DNA of 64,000 nucleotides from CAXBMB01 sp052078155 (GTDB lineage Bacteria > Pseudomonadota > Alphaproteobacteria > Kiloniellales > DSM-21159): NCBI GenBank assembly GCA_052078155.1, contig JBQJBP010000001.1, forward strand, positions 2,418,001-2,482,000. Direction: 5' to 3'. Below the pieces are notes generated by a model, which was given only the letters and a program-made list of their open reading frames with translations, did no database searches and was not told the DNA's origin. The first letter of the stretch is position 1; every line of letters begins with the position of its first letter. Positions 44,024-52,992 of this stretch are shown here, one piece after another. The position numbers and the translations under genes were made by a program.

Positions 44024-45034
44024 TTACTTCTCAGCCAGTTTCACCAGCATCTTGCCCAGATTCTTGCCTTCAAAGAGGCCGAAGAAAGCGTCAGGTGCCT
44101 GATCAAGTCCTTCATAGACAGTCTCGCGCCAGGTCAGCTTGCCATCGGCAATCATTTTGCTGGCGAAGGCCGCATATTCAGGGAAGGCATCGGGGTAATC
44201 GGTGATGATGAAGCCCTGCAGTTTCAGCTTGCGGATCAGGATCAGGCCCATGTTCTCAGGCCAGGGTTCCGCCTTGGTGGCGTTGTAGTTGGAGATGATG
44301 CCGCAGAGCGCGATCCGGCCAAAGGGGTTCATGTTGTTGAGCGCCGCGCGCATGTGATCGCCGCCAACATTTTCGTAGTAGACGTCAATGCCTTCAGGTG
44401 CGGCTTCCGCCAAAGCCTTGGTCAGGTCATCAACTTCTTTGTAGTTGATGACCGCATCCACCCCCAGATCCTTCAGGTAGGCCACTTTTTCCGCAGAGCC
44501 TGTGGACCCGACCACCCGGCAACCTTTGGCTTTCGCCAGCTGACAGGCCACCGTGCCCACAGCCCCGGAAGCAGCAGACACAAACAGCGTCTCGCCTTCC
44601 TTCAGTTCGGTGATCCGCTCCAACCCTACATAGGCCGTGGTGCCCGGCATGCCCAGGACCCCCAGGTAGGCCTGTTCAGGCACGTCACTGTCGGGCAGAA
44701 CCTGCATCTGGTCGGCTGTGCCCACAAAATGACTGCGCCACCCGAACATGGACAGAACCAGCTTGCCGACCGGCAAGGCGTCGGACCGGCTGTCCCGAAT
44801 GATACCGACAGCACCGCCTTCCATCACCTCGCCCACGGTAAACCCGGCGGTATAGCTTTTCCGGTCAGACATGCGCCCGCGCATGTAGGGATCAACAGAC
44901 ATCCACAGGTTTTCAACCAGCGCCTGGCCGTCTTCCAGCGCAGGCAAATCGCGGCTGACAAAATCAAAATCATCACGGGTCGGGGTACCGGTAGGGAACC
45001 GTTTGAGGTGTATCTCTTTGGCTGTCTGCGCCAT
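44024..45034 (-). CDS. NADP-dependent MDR-family oxidoreductase (zinc-free, alkenal/one reductase type)
   Basis: 336 residues from the ATG at 45034. Medium-chain reductase of the leukotriene B4 12-hydroxydehydrogenase / YncB type: WMSVDPYMRGRMSD, GVLGMPGTTAYVGLERI, the NADPH motif VSAASGAVGTVACQLAKAKGCRVVGSTGS, and YYENVGGDHMRAALNNMNPFGRIALCGIISNYN. No zinc ligands. These enzymes reduce alpha,beta-unsaturated aldehydes and ketones. It has its own terminator at 43832. An upstream frame extension to 45274 lacks family similarity. Confidence 0.93.
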   Translation of the reverse strand: MAQTAKEIHLKRFPTGTPTRDDFDFVSRDLPALEDGQALVENLWMSVDPYMRGRMSDRKSYTAGFTVGEVMEGGAVGIIRDSRSDALPVGKLVLSMFGWRSHFVGTADQMQVLPDSDVPEQAYLGVLGMPGTTAYVGLERITELKEGETLFVSAASGAVGTVACQLAKAKGCRVVGSTGSAEKVAYLKDLGVDAVINYKEVDDLTKALAEAAPEGIDVYYENVGGDHMRAALNNMNPFGRIALCGIISNYNATKAEPWPENMGLILIRKLKLQGFIITDYPDAFPEYAAFASKMIADGKLTWRETVYEGLDQAPDAFFGLFEGKNLGKMLVKLAEK

Positions 45035-45595
45035 GTTTTGCTCGCTTTCTGTTATCTGATGACCCGCCAGAGGCACCGCCTTGGGCGGCGGGACCCATTT
45101 GGCCGACTTGCTTTTGTTCACCCTGCCCCAAGGCAGAGCACAAGAACAGCCCCCTTTGGGTATCATCAGTCTCGACTGAAACGTTATGTGCTTCAGGCAA
45201 ATCCGCGCCTCCCCCCTTCCCCGACGAAAAGAGCGTCCGACGACCAGCCTCGTCACACAGCAAACCCGCTGCAACCAAACTCAGTTTAACAGGCAGAGGT
45301 CCGAAAAGAGCGAGCGGCAGGCAAAATCACCATCAACCATTTAGTGTAGATCGCAAAGAAACTGGTGTAGAGATATTTTTCCTATAACCAGCCAATTTTA
45401 ACACACTCTCCCAAATGGGAGAGAACAAACACTATACAAAATTGGGCATTTTCTTTGAATCAGCGTGAAAAAGTAAATAGTTCTTGTTCCAACGAATAGA
45501 TACATACTACCAATGACCCAACAGCAATTTATGCGTGCAAAGTCTCATCTTTCCGCAAAATCTCCACGTCTGCGTAATGCCTAAGGAGCCCCCTG
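45035..45595. other. 561-base intergenic region before RTX genes
   Basis: The right half (about 45330-45590) is clearly A+T-rich compared with the window, as expected for a promoter region. It contains the hairpin CTCTCCC-AAAT-GGGAGAG (45406-45423). A 23-codon open frame (45513-45584, MTQQQFMRAKSHLSAKSPRL then RNA) ends at the TAA that begins the AAGGAG of the RTX gene; it has no ribosome site of its own, so it is not called as a gene. Confidence 0.6.
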
Positions 45596-46786
45596 ATGGC
45601 CATCTTTGGAACCTCCGGAAACGATTCACTGGTAGCTGACGACCAGGATGCCTATGGCCTGCAGGGTGATGATCGGCTGGTAAGTCCAGATTTCAGTTCG
45701 TCCGGCCTCATGGGAGGCTACGGCAATGACACCTACGTCATCAGCGGCACCTTCTCGGTCAACACCATTTACGACAGTGGCGGGACCGATGTTCTGAGGT
45801 TCGATGACTGGTTTGGCAGCACCCAGATCTACGCGGAGATCGACAATCAGCATCTGATGGTTATCGATCAGTATGGCTTCGGTTTCATGATTGTGGACTG
45901 GGAGCAAAGCGACTCCCGGATTGAAACCTATGTCATTGAAGGTCGGAGTTTCACCCACGACGAATGGCGGGGTTACGTCGAAAGCCAGGCCAACTACGTC
46001 GAATACTCAGCAGACGACCTGTTTGACACTGCAGCAGAAGCCGACGAATGGCGGGGACTGGCGGACACCATCCGGACTCTGGATGCCCTTTATCAGCTTA
46101 TCGAAGGGGGCGATACGGACAGTGGAGATACCGACGGCGGAGATACGGACAGCGGAGATACCGACAGCGGCGACGACGGTGGCCTGGGCAATGGTGGGTC
46201 CAGCGACCTGACCATCAACGGCTCTGAAACGAACGACGAACTGGAAGGGGGTTCTGAAAACGAAGAACTCTACGGCCGGGAAGGAGCTGACATTGTCAAA
46301 GGCGGGGGTGGTCAGGACTACGTCCAGGGTAACCAGGGTGACGATACGGTTCTCGGCGGAGGTGGCGACGATACGGTCCGTGGCGGCAAGGACGATGATG
46401 AAATCGACGGTGACGACGGCGACGACCTGGTAATGGGAGACAAAGGCTCCGACACGGTATTTGGCGGTACCGGCAACGACTACGTCCGGGGCGGGCAGGC
46501 CGACGACAGAGTCAGCGGCGAGAACCAGAACGACACCCTGATGGGAGATCTGGGCAATGACACGCTTGTCGGCGGTCATGGGGCAGACCTCTTCCTTTTC
46601 CGGAATGGCGACGGCGACGATCTGATCCAGGATTTCGACGGCAGCGATGGCGATCGCATCCAGCTGCGCGACACCGAAGAATTCGAAGTCAGAACCTCCG
46701 GCGGGAAAACCGTCATTACCTACAACGATGACGACCAGATCACGCTGGAAGGCGTCACCTCTTTCGATAACGAGTGGATTACCTAA
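45596..46786 (+). CDS. RTX-type calcium-binding protein 1
   Basis: 396 residues, start set by AAGGAG. The N-terminal ~160 residues (TSGNDSLVADDQDAYGLQGDD..., FSVNTIYDSGGTD..., FMIVDWEQSDSRIETY) form a domain shared with the next protein. A GDTDS-type spacer (about 172-195) follows, then about nine glycine/aspartate nonapeptide repeats of GGxGxDxUx type (about 215-340) that should fold as a Ca-binding beta-roll. The end, RIQLRDTEEFEV...ITLEGVTSFDNEWIT, may hold the type I secretion signal. No signal peptide and no type I exporter genes nearby. Function unknown; a surface or secreted protein is inferred. Confidence 0.85.
   Translation: MAIFGTSGNDSLVADDQDAYGLQGDDRLVSPDFSSSGLMGGYGNDTYVISGTFSVNTIYDSGGTDVLRFDDWFGSTQIYAEIDNQHLMVIDQYGFGFMIVDWEQSDSRIETYVIEGRSFTHDEWRGYVESQANYVEYSADDLFDTAAEADEWRGLADTIRTLDALYQLIEGGDTDSGDTDGGDTDSGDTDSGDDGGLGNGGSSDLTINGSETNDELEGGSENEELYGREGADIVKGGGGQDYVQGNQGDDTVLGGGGDDTVRGGKDDDEIDGDDGDDLVMGDKGSDTVFGGTGNDYVRGGQADDRVSGENQNDTLMGDLGNDTLVGGHGADLFLFRNGDGDDLIQDFDGSDGDRIQLRDTEEFEVRTSGGKTVITYNDDDQITLEGVTSFDNEWIT
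46111..46170 (+). repeat. Four 15-bp tandem repeats coding for Gly-Asp-Thr-Asp-Ser/Gly units
   Basis: Units CGATACGGACAGTGG, AGATACCGACGGCGG, AGATACGGACAGCGG and AGATACCGACAGCGG sit head to tail. They encode the acidic spacer of RTX protein 1, which RTX protein 2 lacks. Copy number is likely to vary by slippage without frameshift, since the unit is five codons. Confidence 0.9.
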
Positions 46787-46798
46787 GGAACGATTTTT

Positions 46799-47908
46799 AT
46801 GACGACTCTCGGAACAACCGGTGACGATGCTCTTAGTGGGTACAACAGCGACATCTATGCACTTCAGGGAAACGATACACTCAGCGGTTCAGGCTATTCT
46901 CTTCTGGCCGGCGGTGTGGGCAACGACAGCTACAATCTTTCGACCTACTCGGTCACCACGATCTACGACAGCGGGGGATCGGACACCTTAACCTACACAC
47001 CGTTCGAGACTGATTACTACGAGCCGACTTTTGTGTTCGGTGAAATCGATGGCCGACATCTTGTGGTTACAGACACAGCCGGACGCGGCTTCATTGTCCT
47101 GGATTGGGAACAGCCCGAGTCCCGGATCGAGACCTGGTACTTCCGTGGCTTCCGGTTTTCTCACGACAGCTGGAGAGAATATGTCGAAGGTCAGGAATAC
47201 TATGTCGAAAGAAGTTCTGACGATCTCTATGACACAGCCGAAGATGCCCAAACCTGGCGTGCAGCCGTTGATCTGGCCAAATCCCAGGACGTTGATTTCC
47301 AGGGCATCATAAGCGGCACTGATGGCTTCGACACCCTCAATGGCGACAGTGATTTCGATGCCATTGGCGGCGGGAACGGCAATGATTTCCTCTATGGCCG
47401 CGAAGGGTCAGATCTCGTCGCAGGCGACGCCGGTGACGACTATGTTCAGGGCAACCAGGGTGATGACACCGTCTACGGCGGTGGCGACAATGACACCGTG
47501 CGCGGCGGCAAAGACAATGACAAGGTCGCTGGCGAAGACGGCGACGATCTCGTTATGGGGGACAAAGGCCAGGATACGGTCTTTGGGGGCACTGGCAGAG
47601 ATTTTGTCCGCGGTGGACAGGCCGATGACATCGTTAACGGAGAAAACCACGACGATACCCTCATGGGGGATCTGGGCAACGATACGCTCAATGGCGGCGG
47701 CGGCGCGGACCTCTTTATCTTCCGCAACGGCGACGGCGACGACCTGATCGAGGATTTCAACGGTAACGACGGTGACCGCATTCAACTGCGCGACACAAAC
47801 GATTTCACCGTTAGCACCAGCAACGGTAACACGGTCATCACCTACGATGGTGACGACCAGATCACCCTGGAAGGCGTAACCTCCTTCGATAACGACTGGG
47901 TTATCTGA
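46799..47908 (+). CDS. RTX-type calcium-binding protein 2
   Basis: 369 residues, 12 bases after RTX protein 1 and clearly its tandem paralogue: same N-terminal domain (TTGDDALSGYNSDIYALQGND, YSVTTIYDSGGSD, FIVLDWEQPESRIETW), same nonapeptide block and nearly the same last 60 residues (DGDDQITLEGVTSFDNDWVI). The repeats and C-terminus are more alike between the two than the N-terminal domains, which suggests recent exchange or constraint. It lacks the GDTDS spacer. Probably cotranscribed; no exporter adjacent. No clear terminator before the Nudix gene. Confidence 0.85.
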   Translation: MTTLGTTGDDALSGYNSDIYALQGNDTLSGSGYSLLAGGVGNDSYNLSTYSVTTIYDSGGSDTLTYTPFETDYYEPTFVFGEIDGRHLVVTDTAGRGFIVLDWEQPESRIETWYFRGFRFSHDSWREYVEGQEYYVERSSDDLYDTAEDAQTWRAAVDLAKSQDVDFQGIISGTDGFDTLNGDSDFDAIGGGNGNDFLYGREGSDLVAGDAGDDYVQGNQGDDTVYGGGDNDTVRGGKDNDKVAGEDGDDLVMGDKGQDTVFGGTGRDFVRGGQADDIVNGENHDDTLMGDLGNDTLNGGGGADLFIFRNGDGDDLIEDFNGNDGDRIQLRDTNDFTVSTSNGNTVITYDGDDQITLEGVTSFDNDWVI

Positions 47909-47930
47909 CAAACACGCATTGCTGAACCTG

Positions 47931-48359
47931 TCAGGCCCTCGGCAGGTTCAGCAGCGCAAAGGCATCCCGGACGATGTCTTTGTGATCGAAGGCGATGGCG
48001 GCCGTCTGCCAGTCCTGGACCAGAAGAGCATCGGCGGCATCGTCACCTGCTTGCAATTCAGTAATTTCTGTTTGCGCGACAAAAGCTACGGTTACCGTGT
48101 GCCAGCGGCTGTCGCGGCCAGGGTCCGAATAGACCCCGATCAGCCGCAGGGCGCTTTCCGACAACCTGAGCCCTGTTTCTTCGGCCAGTTCGCGCACACA
48201 GGCCCGCTCCACCGTCTCCCCCACCTCAACAAAGCCGCCGGGCAAGGCCAGGGCTCCTTTTTCAGGTGGCCAGCCCCGCCGGATCATCAGCACCTCTTGT
48301 TGCGGCGTAATCACAACGCAATCCACACTCAGTTTGGGGGTCGTCACCGTAAAGGTCAT
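47931..48359 (-). CDS. Nudix hydrolase, ADP-ribose pyrophosphatase-like
   Basis: 142 residues. The complete Nudix box (G-x5-E-x7-R-E-U-x-E-E-x-G-U) is seen in GGFVEVGETVERACVRELAEETGLRL. The N-terminal TPKLSVDCVVITPQQEVLMIRRG and GALALPGGF fit the ADP-ribose/8-oxo-dGTPase-like group. It hydrolyses a nucleoside diphosphate linked to another moiety; the substrate is unknown. Divergent from recR with 155 bases between. Confidence 0.9.
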   Translation of the reverse strand: MTFTVTTPKLSVDCVVITPQQEVLMIRRGWPPEKGALALPGGFVEVGETVERACVRELAEETGLRLSESALRLIGVYSDPGRDSRWHTVTVAFVAQTEITELQAGDDAADALLVQDWQTAAIAFDHKDIVRDAFALLNLPRA

Positions 48360-48514
48360 GAAGCAGGGGCGCCCTTTTTACGCGTTGCCGAGAAGTGTCA
48401 GCAGACTGACCCTTTTCACGCTGCAATGCCACCGCTTTGACCTTTGCAGCTAGACCCTCTGGCAACAAAGAGGTATGGGGAATAACGCCGTTTCACGGAA
48501 GAAGGGCCATCAGG

Positions 48515-49108
48515 GTGAGCGCCTCTGAAATCGAAAAGATGATCCAACTGCTGTCGCGCCTGCCGGGACTGGGCCCTCGTTCGGCGCGGCGGGCTTCCCT
48601 GCATCTGTTGCAGCGGCGGGAATCTCTGCTCCAGCCCCTGGCCCGGGCCCTCAACAAAGCAGCAGAGGCCATTCAATCTTGCGAAGTCTGCGGCAATCTG
48701 GATGACCAGTCCCCCTGCAGCTACTGCCGGGACACCACCCGTGATCGCAGTGTTATCTGCGTGGTGGAGGAAGTCAGCGACCTTTGGGCGCTTGAACGCT
48801 CTGGCGCTTACAAGGGCTACTATCATGTCCTGGGAGGCACGCTGTCAGCCATCGATGGCCGCGGCCCGGAAGAACTGAACCTGCCCAAACTGGTGGCGCG
48901 GGCCGATAGCCCTGAGGTCAAGGAAATCATCCTGGCGCTTTCGGCCACCGTCGAGGGGCAAACCACAGCCCACTACATTGCCGAACGCCTGGAGCGTCTG
49001 CCCATCACCCTGTCCCACCTGGGCCAGGGCGTGCCCGTTGGCGGGGATCTGGACTATCTGGACGACGGCACCCTAACCGCCGCCCTCAAAGCCCGGCGTC
49101 CGGCCTGA
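48515..49108 (+). CDS. recR: Recombination mediator RecR
   Basis: 197 residues from a GTG at 48515, which gives the family's normal length; the frame runs back to 48437 but that part is not RecR-like. HhH motif LSRLPGLGPRSARRASLHLL, four-Cys zinc finger (Cys56, 59, 68, 71 in CEVCGN...CSYC), Toprim core VICVVEEVSDLWALERSG and GTLSAIDGRGPEEL. RecR loads RecA at gaps with RecO/RecF. Its usual partners dnaX and ybaB are not next to it here. Confidence 0.95.
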   Translation: MSASEIEKMIQLLSRLPGLGPRSARRASLHLLQRRESLLQPLARALNKAAEAIQSCEVCGNLDDQSPCSYCRDTTRDRSVICVVEEVSDLWALERSGAYKGYYHVLGGTLSAIDGRGPEELNLPKLVARADSPEVKEIILALSATVEGQTTAHYIAERLERLPITLSHLGQGVPVGGDLDYLDDGTLTAALKARRPA

Positions 49109-49313
49109 CATAGGCCCTGCTGTTGCCACTCTCTATCGCCCGGCAGTCGCGACCCGGCCCAAACGTCACAGTTGTTTGCAAAGCCTTCATAACTTCGCCC
49201 CAAAGCAGCCACTATTAGGGGCCAGATAGAAACGATAAGATCAGCGCGCTGCCGGCTGACTCTGGCAAGGCGCAGACCTGATGACTGCACTTAACCGACC
49301 AACGAGGGTGACC

Positions 49314-50795
49314 ATGCCTTTTGCTCGCAAATCCCTGACACGTGTTCTTCCCCGACCAACCTTACGCAAAGGCGTCAAGCTGGCCGGAAACAGCCTTGTC
49401 GTCGGTGCGGCCCTGATGACCCTGACGGCCACCAACGATCTGCGGGCCGAAGATCAGGTGCTGGCAACCGAAGCCCGCAAAGCCCTCTCCGTCACGGTCT
49501 ATCAAAACGGAATGGGCCTGATCCATGATGACCGCTGGGTCCCCCTGATTGCCGGGCGGACCACTCTGGCCGTGGACGGCACGAACCCTGCCATGATCCC
49601 GGAAAGCCTGGTGCTGAGCAGTGAGCAGGGCGGCCTCAGCCTGGTCGAGCAAAGCCGTCTGCCCGCAACCCTTACCCCCAGCTACCTGCTGGAAGACGCT
49701 GTGGGTAAAGAGGTCTGGCTGATCACACGAAACAGCCAGACAGGGGAAGACACCCGGGAAAAAGCCCGCCTGCTGTCCCTGGCTCAGGGTCCGGTCCTGC
49801 AGGTTGGCGACAGAGTGGAGATCAACCCGCCGGGCCGCATTGTTCTGCCGCAGTTGCCCGCAGGCCTGCGCGCCAAACCCGGCCTGAAACTGGTCATTGA
49901 AAGTCGGGAAACCACCAATGGACTGATCACCCTGGCCTACCTGGCTGATGGTCTGGACTGGCAGGCAGACTATGTGGCCACGCTCAGCGACGATGGATCT
50001 ATGCTCACCCTGGTTGGACGTGTGTCCCTCAGCAATCAAAGCGGTGGTGACCTGGAAGATGCACAGGTCCAGCTGGTCGCGGGGGAAGTCACCCGCCGCT
50101 CCCAGGCTGATCATCAGCCCAGAGCCGCGCGCATGATGATGGCGGAAGCCAAATCCATGGCGGACATGGGCGCATCCGCACCGGTCGCCACGGGGGAGCG
50201 CTATCTCTATCAGCTGACTGAACGGGTCAACCTGGCAGCCGGGGAGCGCAAACAGCTGACCCTGACAGAGCTGACCAGCCTGCCCGTGCAAAAGCGCTTT
50301 ACATTTGACGGCCTGATGTCGCCGCAAGGACCGGATCAGATCGGGCCGGTTCAGGCGCGTTTGTCCGCCCGCTTCACCAATCCCGACAACAAAGCAACCG
50401 GCAAGCCGCTGCCCGCCGGCCTCATTCGGGTCTATGGACCCCAGGCCAATGGTCGCTCTCTCTTCCTCGGCGAAGACCGCATTCAGCATACGGCCGCCGG
50501 CAATGAGGTGGAGCTGGATTTGGGTGAGGCCTTTGACGTCTCCGCCACCGGGCGGCTTCTGGATCTCAACCGCCTGTCCCAGCGCCGCTATGAAGCAGAA
50601 CGGGAAGTGGTGATCACCAACGCCAAATCCGAAGCGGTGGTGGTGGAAGTTACCGCCCGGCTGCCCCGGGAATGGAAAATTCTCAGCGAAAGTCATCCGC
50701 ATCAGGAAGAAAGCGCCCGGGAGGTCACCTGGAAGCTCGAGGTTCCGGCCAACGGCAAGACCATTCTCATCGCCCGGATAGAAGCCGGGAACTGA
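49314..50795 (+). CDS. DUF4139-domain secreted protein
   Basis: 493 residues from the ATG at 49314, with GAGGG upstream. A long basic N-region and hydrophobic core (about 24-40) form a signal peptide ending near LRAED. The body matches DUF4139: LSVTVYQNGMGLIHDDRWVPL, NGLITLAYLADGLDWQADYVATL, LNRLSQRRYEAEREVVITNAKSEAVVVEV. The family's function is unknown; beta-rich and exported. Monocistronic, with a terminator at 50837. Confidence 0.85.
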   Translation: MPFARKSLTRVLPRPTLRKGVKLAGNSLVVGAALMTLTATNDLRAEDQVLATEARKALSVTVYQNGMGLIHDDRWVPLIAGRTTLAVDGTNPAMIPESLVLSSEQGGLSLVEQSRLPATLTPSYLLEDAVGKEVWLITRNSQTGEDTREKARLLSLAQGPVLQVGDRVEINPPGRIVLPQLPAGLRAKPGLKLVIESRETTNGLITLAYLADGLDWQADYVATLSDDGSMLTLVGRVSLSNQSGGDLEDAQVQLVAGEVTRRSQADHQPRAARMMMAEAKSMADMGASAPVATGERYLYQLTERVNLAAGERKQLTLTELTSLPVQKRFTFDGLMSPQGPDQIGPVQARLSARFTNPDNKATGKPLPAGLIRVYGPQANGRSLFLGEDRIQHTAAGNEVELDLGEAFDVSATGRLLDLNRLSQRRYEAEREVVITNAKSEAVVVEVTARLPREWKILSESHPHQEESAREVTWKLEVPANGKTILIARIEAGN

Positions 50796-50836
50796 CGCAA
50801 GGACCCACAAACAGTGGGTACAGAAATCAGATCAAT

Positions 50837-50874
50837 AAGGGGAGCAGAGCCGGTCCTGGGTTTTTGCTCCCCTT
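50837..50874. terminator. Terminator between DUF4139 and EamA genes
   Basis: AAGGGGAGCA (50837-50846) pairs with TGCTCCCCTT (50865-50874). The loop of 18 contains GTTTTT. It sits between convergent genes and probably serves the DUF4139 gene. Confidence 0.75.
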
Positions 50875-50880
50875 TGTCTG

Positions 50881-51786
50881 TCAGTCTCCGGCTGCAGACT
50901 GAGCCTTTTGCCTGCCGAACAGGTTCTTAGAGGCGAGGACCGCCCCGGCGACGATCAGGAAACAGGCCAGTGCCACCGCCCAGGTGGCTTCCGCCCGGCC
51001 AAAGGCAATCAGCATGAGGGTCGAGAGCAAAGGCGCCCCGTAGGACAGGGTTCCAAGCAGCTGAATGTCGCCATGTTTGGTGCCGTAATCCCAGACAAAA
51101 AAGGCCAGTCCCACAGGGCCCAGCCCCAGCCCCAGCACCGCCAGAAGCTGGACAGTGTCTGGCATCACCGTGGTTTCCAGTGCCAGGTGGCTCAATGCGC
51201 CCAACAGCGCCACCGCGCCACAGAACCCCCCGACCACTTCCGTTGGCACCGCGCCAAATCGGCGATTGATCACGGAATAACTGGACCAGGTGAGCGCACA
51301 GACAGCAGCGGCCAGATAGCCCAGCAGGTATTGCCGGTCGAACGCGATCGACCCGCCTTTGCTGACCAGCAGAAACGCGCCGGCCAGTCCCATGAACGCG
51401 CCAGCCAGATGGAACCAGCGCAACCTCTCCCCAGGCAAGGCCGCAGAAAAGACAACGATCAGCAGGGGCCAGAGATAGGCAATCAGGCTGGCATCCACCG
51501 CCGGGGCGTTGCCCAGGGCCACAAAGTAAAAGAAGTGATAGCCAAACAAACCCACAACCCCCAACAGCCAAACGGGCAAGGGCTGCTTCCACAGGGCCAG
51601 GGCCTTAAAACCACGCCGCAGGAGCAACAGGAATGAGGCCAGGAAAGCCACGGCAAAGGTCATGGCCAGCAGCTGGAAAGGGGGCAGACCATCGGCATAG
51701 GTGGTAAAGAGCGCCAAGAGAGCCCAGAGCAGAATGGCAACGCCACCAATCAAAGTTGCTTTCAGTTTTCTACGGTCCTGGCCCAC
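50881..51786 (-). CDS. EamA/DMT-family transporter
   Basis: 301 residues from a GTG at 51786 with GAAAGG 7 bases upstream. Ten predicted helices in two EamA repeats. Conserved stretches include GYHFFYFVALGNAPAVDASLIAYLWPLLIVVFSA in repeat 1 and GTLSYGAPLLSTLMLIAFG in repeat 2; this resembles the YddG aromatic amino-acid exporter type. It acts in the inner membrane; substrate unknown. An AraC regulator lies 131 bases upstream on the same strand and may control it. Confidence 0.9.
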   Translation of the reverse strand: MGQDRRKLKATLIGGVAILLWALLALFTTYADGLPPFQLLAMTFAVAFLASFLLLLRRGFKALALWKQPLPVWLLGVVGLFGYHFFYFVALGNAPAVDASLIAYLWPLLIVVFSAALPGERLRWFHLAGAFMGLAGAFLLVSKGGSIAFDRQYLLGYLAAAVCALTWSSYSVINRRFGAVPTEVVGGFCGAVALLGALSHLALETTVMPDTVQLLAVLGLGLGPVGLAFFVWDYGTKHGDIQLLGTLSYGAPLLSTLMLIAFGRAEATWAVALACFLIVAGAVLASKNLFGRQKAQSAAGD

Positions 51787-51917
51787 GGCTTGCCTTTCTG
51801 ACGTCCGGATTGGAGGCGGCAGAGCCTGCCGCCCGGGGAATGCCAGTGATCTAGCAACCGTTCCGGTGCAAATCTTGACCCAGGCTCCTGTTCTTTTGAC
51901 CGAACCTAGGCTTCAGA

Positions 51918-52796
51918 TCAGTGCAGACGTTTTTGTCGCCGGAGCGCGGCCGGTGTGATGTTCTTTTCCCGGCGAAAAGCCCGTGTGAGAGCGCTCTGAT
52001 CGGAAAAGCCGCAATCCAGCGCGACCTCCGCCAGGGGCTGTGCAGTGGTCAGCAACCGTCGCTCCGCCTCTGCCAGGCGCAAAGCCAGAATGTGCTGTTG
52101 CGGGGTGCGTCCCAGTACCGCCCGGAAGACTTCATGAAAGCGGCTGACCGAAAGCCCTGCCTGCTGCGCCAGCAGATCAACGGTCAGGGGCAGGTGATAG
52201 TTCTGCGCCAGAAAGGCCAGCGCCCTTTGCACCCGCTGACTGATCTGCGGCAGACTCACCTCTGCCTGTCCCCCATAGCCATCTGACAGGGACTGCAGCA
52301 GCAGACCACTGGCCTGCCGGGCAAAGCCGGCCCTGTTCCGAACCCCGCCTTGCAGACGCATCAGCAAAAACCGTATCAGCTGGGCTGATGCCGGATCCAA
52401 AGACAGGAAGGCTTGGGTTTCCAGACTGTCGCGAAACGCCGGACACAGGCTGGAAGAGGGACCCGTCAGCTCCTGATCGAGATCCAAGACCAGAAAGCGG
52501 TTGTCCCCCTGGGCCGAAAAGGCATGCCAGCGGTTGGCCGACACAAAAGCCGCCTCTCCCCAGGGAGCAAAGCCCGGCAGGTCGGCTTCCACAGACCCTG
52601 TCACCTGCCCCCCATGGCCGTCCACCTCCATGGCAAGCAGCCCTTCAATCGGCAGAACCATCTGATGATGAGCATGCCGGTGTTTGGCAACCTGTCCGCC
52701 ATAGCTGCGCAGATCCAGCGCGGCCCCCTCAAAGTCAGAAGACTGAGAGCCGGTGTCTGCCTGGCCGGTTGGGGAATATGAACGCGCGATAGCCAT
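51918..52796 (-). CDS. AraC-family transcriptional regulator
   Basis: 292 residues from the ATG at 52796; a TTG at 52811 would add five. The N-terminal half is a cupin-like sensor (KHRHAHHQMVLPIEGLLAMEV, then FVSANRWHAFSAQGDNRFLVLDL), with several His that could bind metal or ligand. The C-terminal ~100 residues hold two HTH motifs: LLAQQAGLSVSRFHEVFRAV and VALDCGFSDQSALTRAFRRE. It lies upstream of the EamA exporter in the same orientation, and the pair resembles regulator-exporter units. Confidence 0.93.
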   Translation of the reverse strand: MAIARSYSPTGQADTGSQSSDFEGAALDLRSYGGQVAKHRHAHHQMVLPIEGLLAMEVDGHGGQVTGSVEADLPGFAPWGEAAFVSANRWHAFSAQGDNRFLVLDLDQELTGPSSSLCPAFRDSLETQAFLSLDPASAQLIRFLLMRLQGGVRNRAGFARQASGLLLQSLSDGYGGQAEVSLPQISQRVQRALAFLAQNYHLPLTVDLLAQQAGLSVSRFHEVFRAVLGRTPQQHILALRLAEAERRLLTTAQPLAEVALDCGFSDQSALTRAFRREKNITPAALRRQKRLH

Positions 52797-52841
52797 GGTC
52801 TTTGCTATCAAGTCTGGGCGCAGAGGTCCAGTGACCGCCCT

Positions 52842-52973
52842 CTGGAGTCAAATCGGTTTAAGGGGACTCACAACGAGGTGCACTATGAAGCGTGCCCCCC
52901 ATTCAGAGTGTTAGAGAAAGTGTCATGGCGTGGGTATAGGCACGAAGTGCTTCTAGCTAAATCGGCCCTGCAT
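52842..52973 (-). repeat. Dispersed MITE-like repeat, copy E
   Basis: Inverted orientation: GGAGTCAAATCGGTTTAAG at its left edge and CACGAAGTGCTTCTAGC-TAAATCGG at its right edge match the complements of copy D's ends. It fills most of the gap between the AraC gene and rmuC. Confidence 0.82.
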
Positions 52974-52992
52974 TAACGCCTTTGCCAAAAGC

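Noticed and set aside
44012..45289. 425-codon plus-strand frame antisense to the MDR reductase
   Set aside because: Shadow frame. The minus-strand reductase has intact NADPH motifs and a terminator.
45513..45584. 23-codon open frame just before RTX gene 1 (possible leader peptide)
   Set aside because: No Shine-Dalgarno, and only its stop overlaps the downstream ribosome site. Kept as a note, not called.
49362..50810. 482-codon open frame antisense to the DUF4139 gene
   Set aside because: No motifs; the plus-strand frame has a signal peptide, ribosome site and DUF4139 features.
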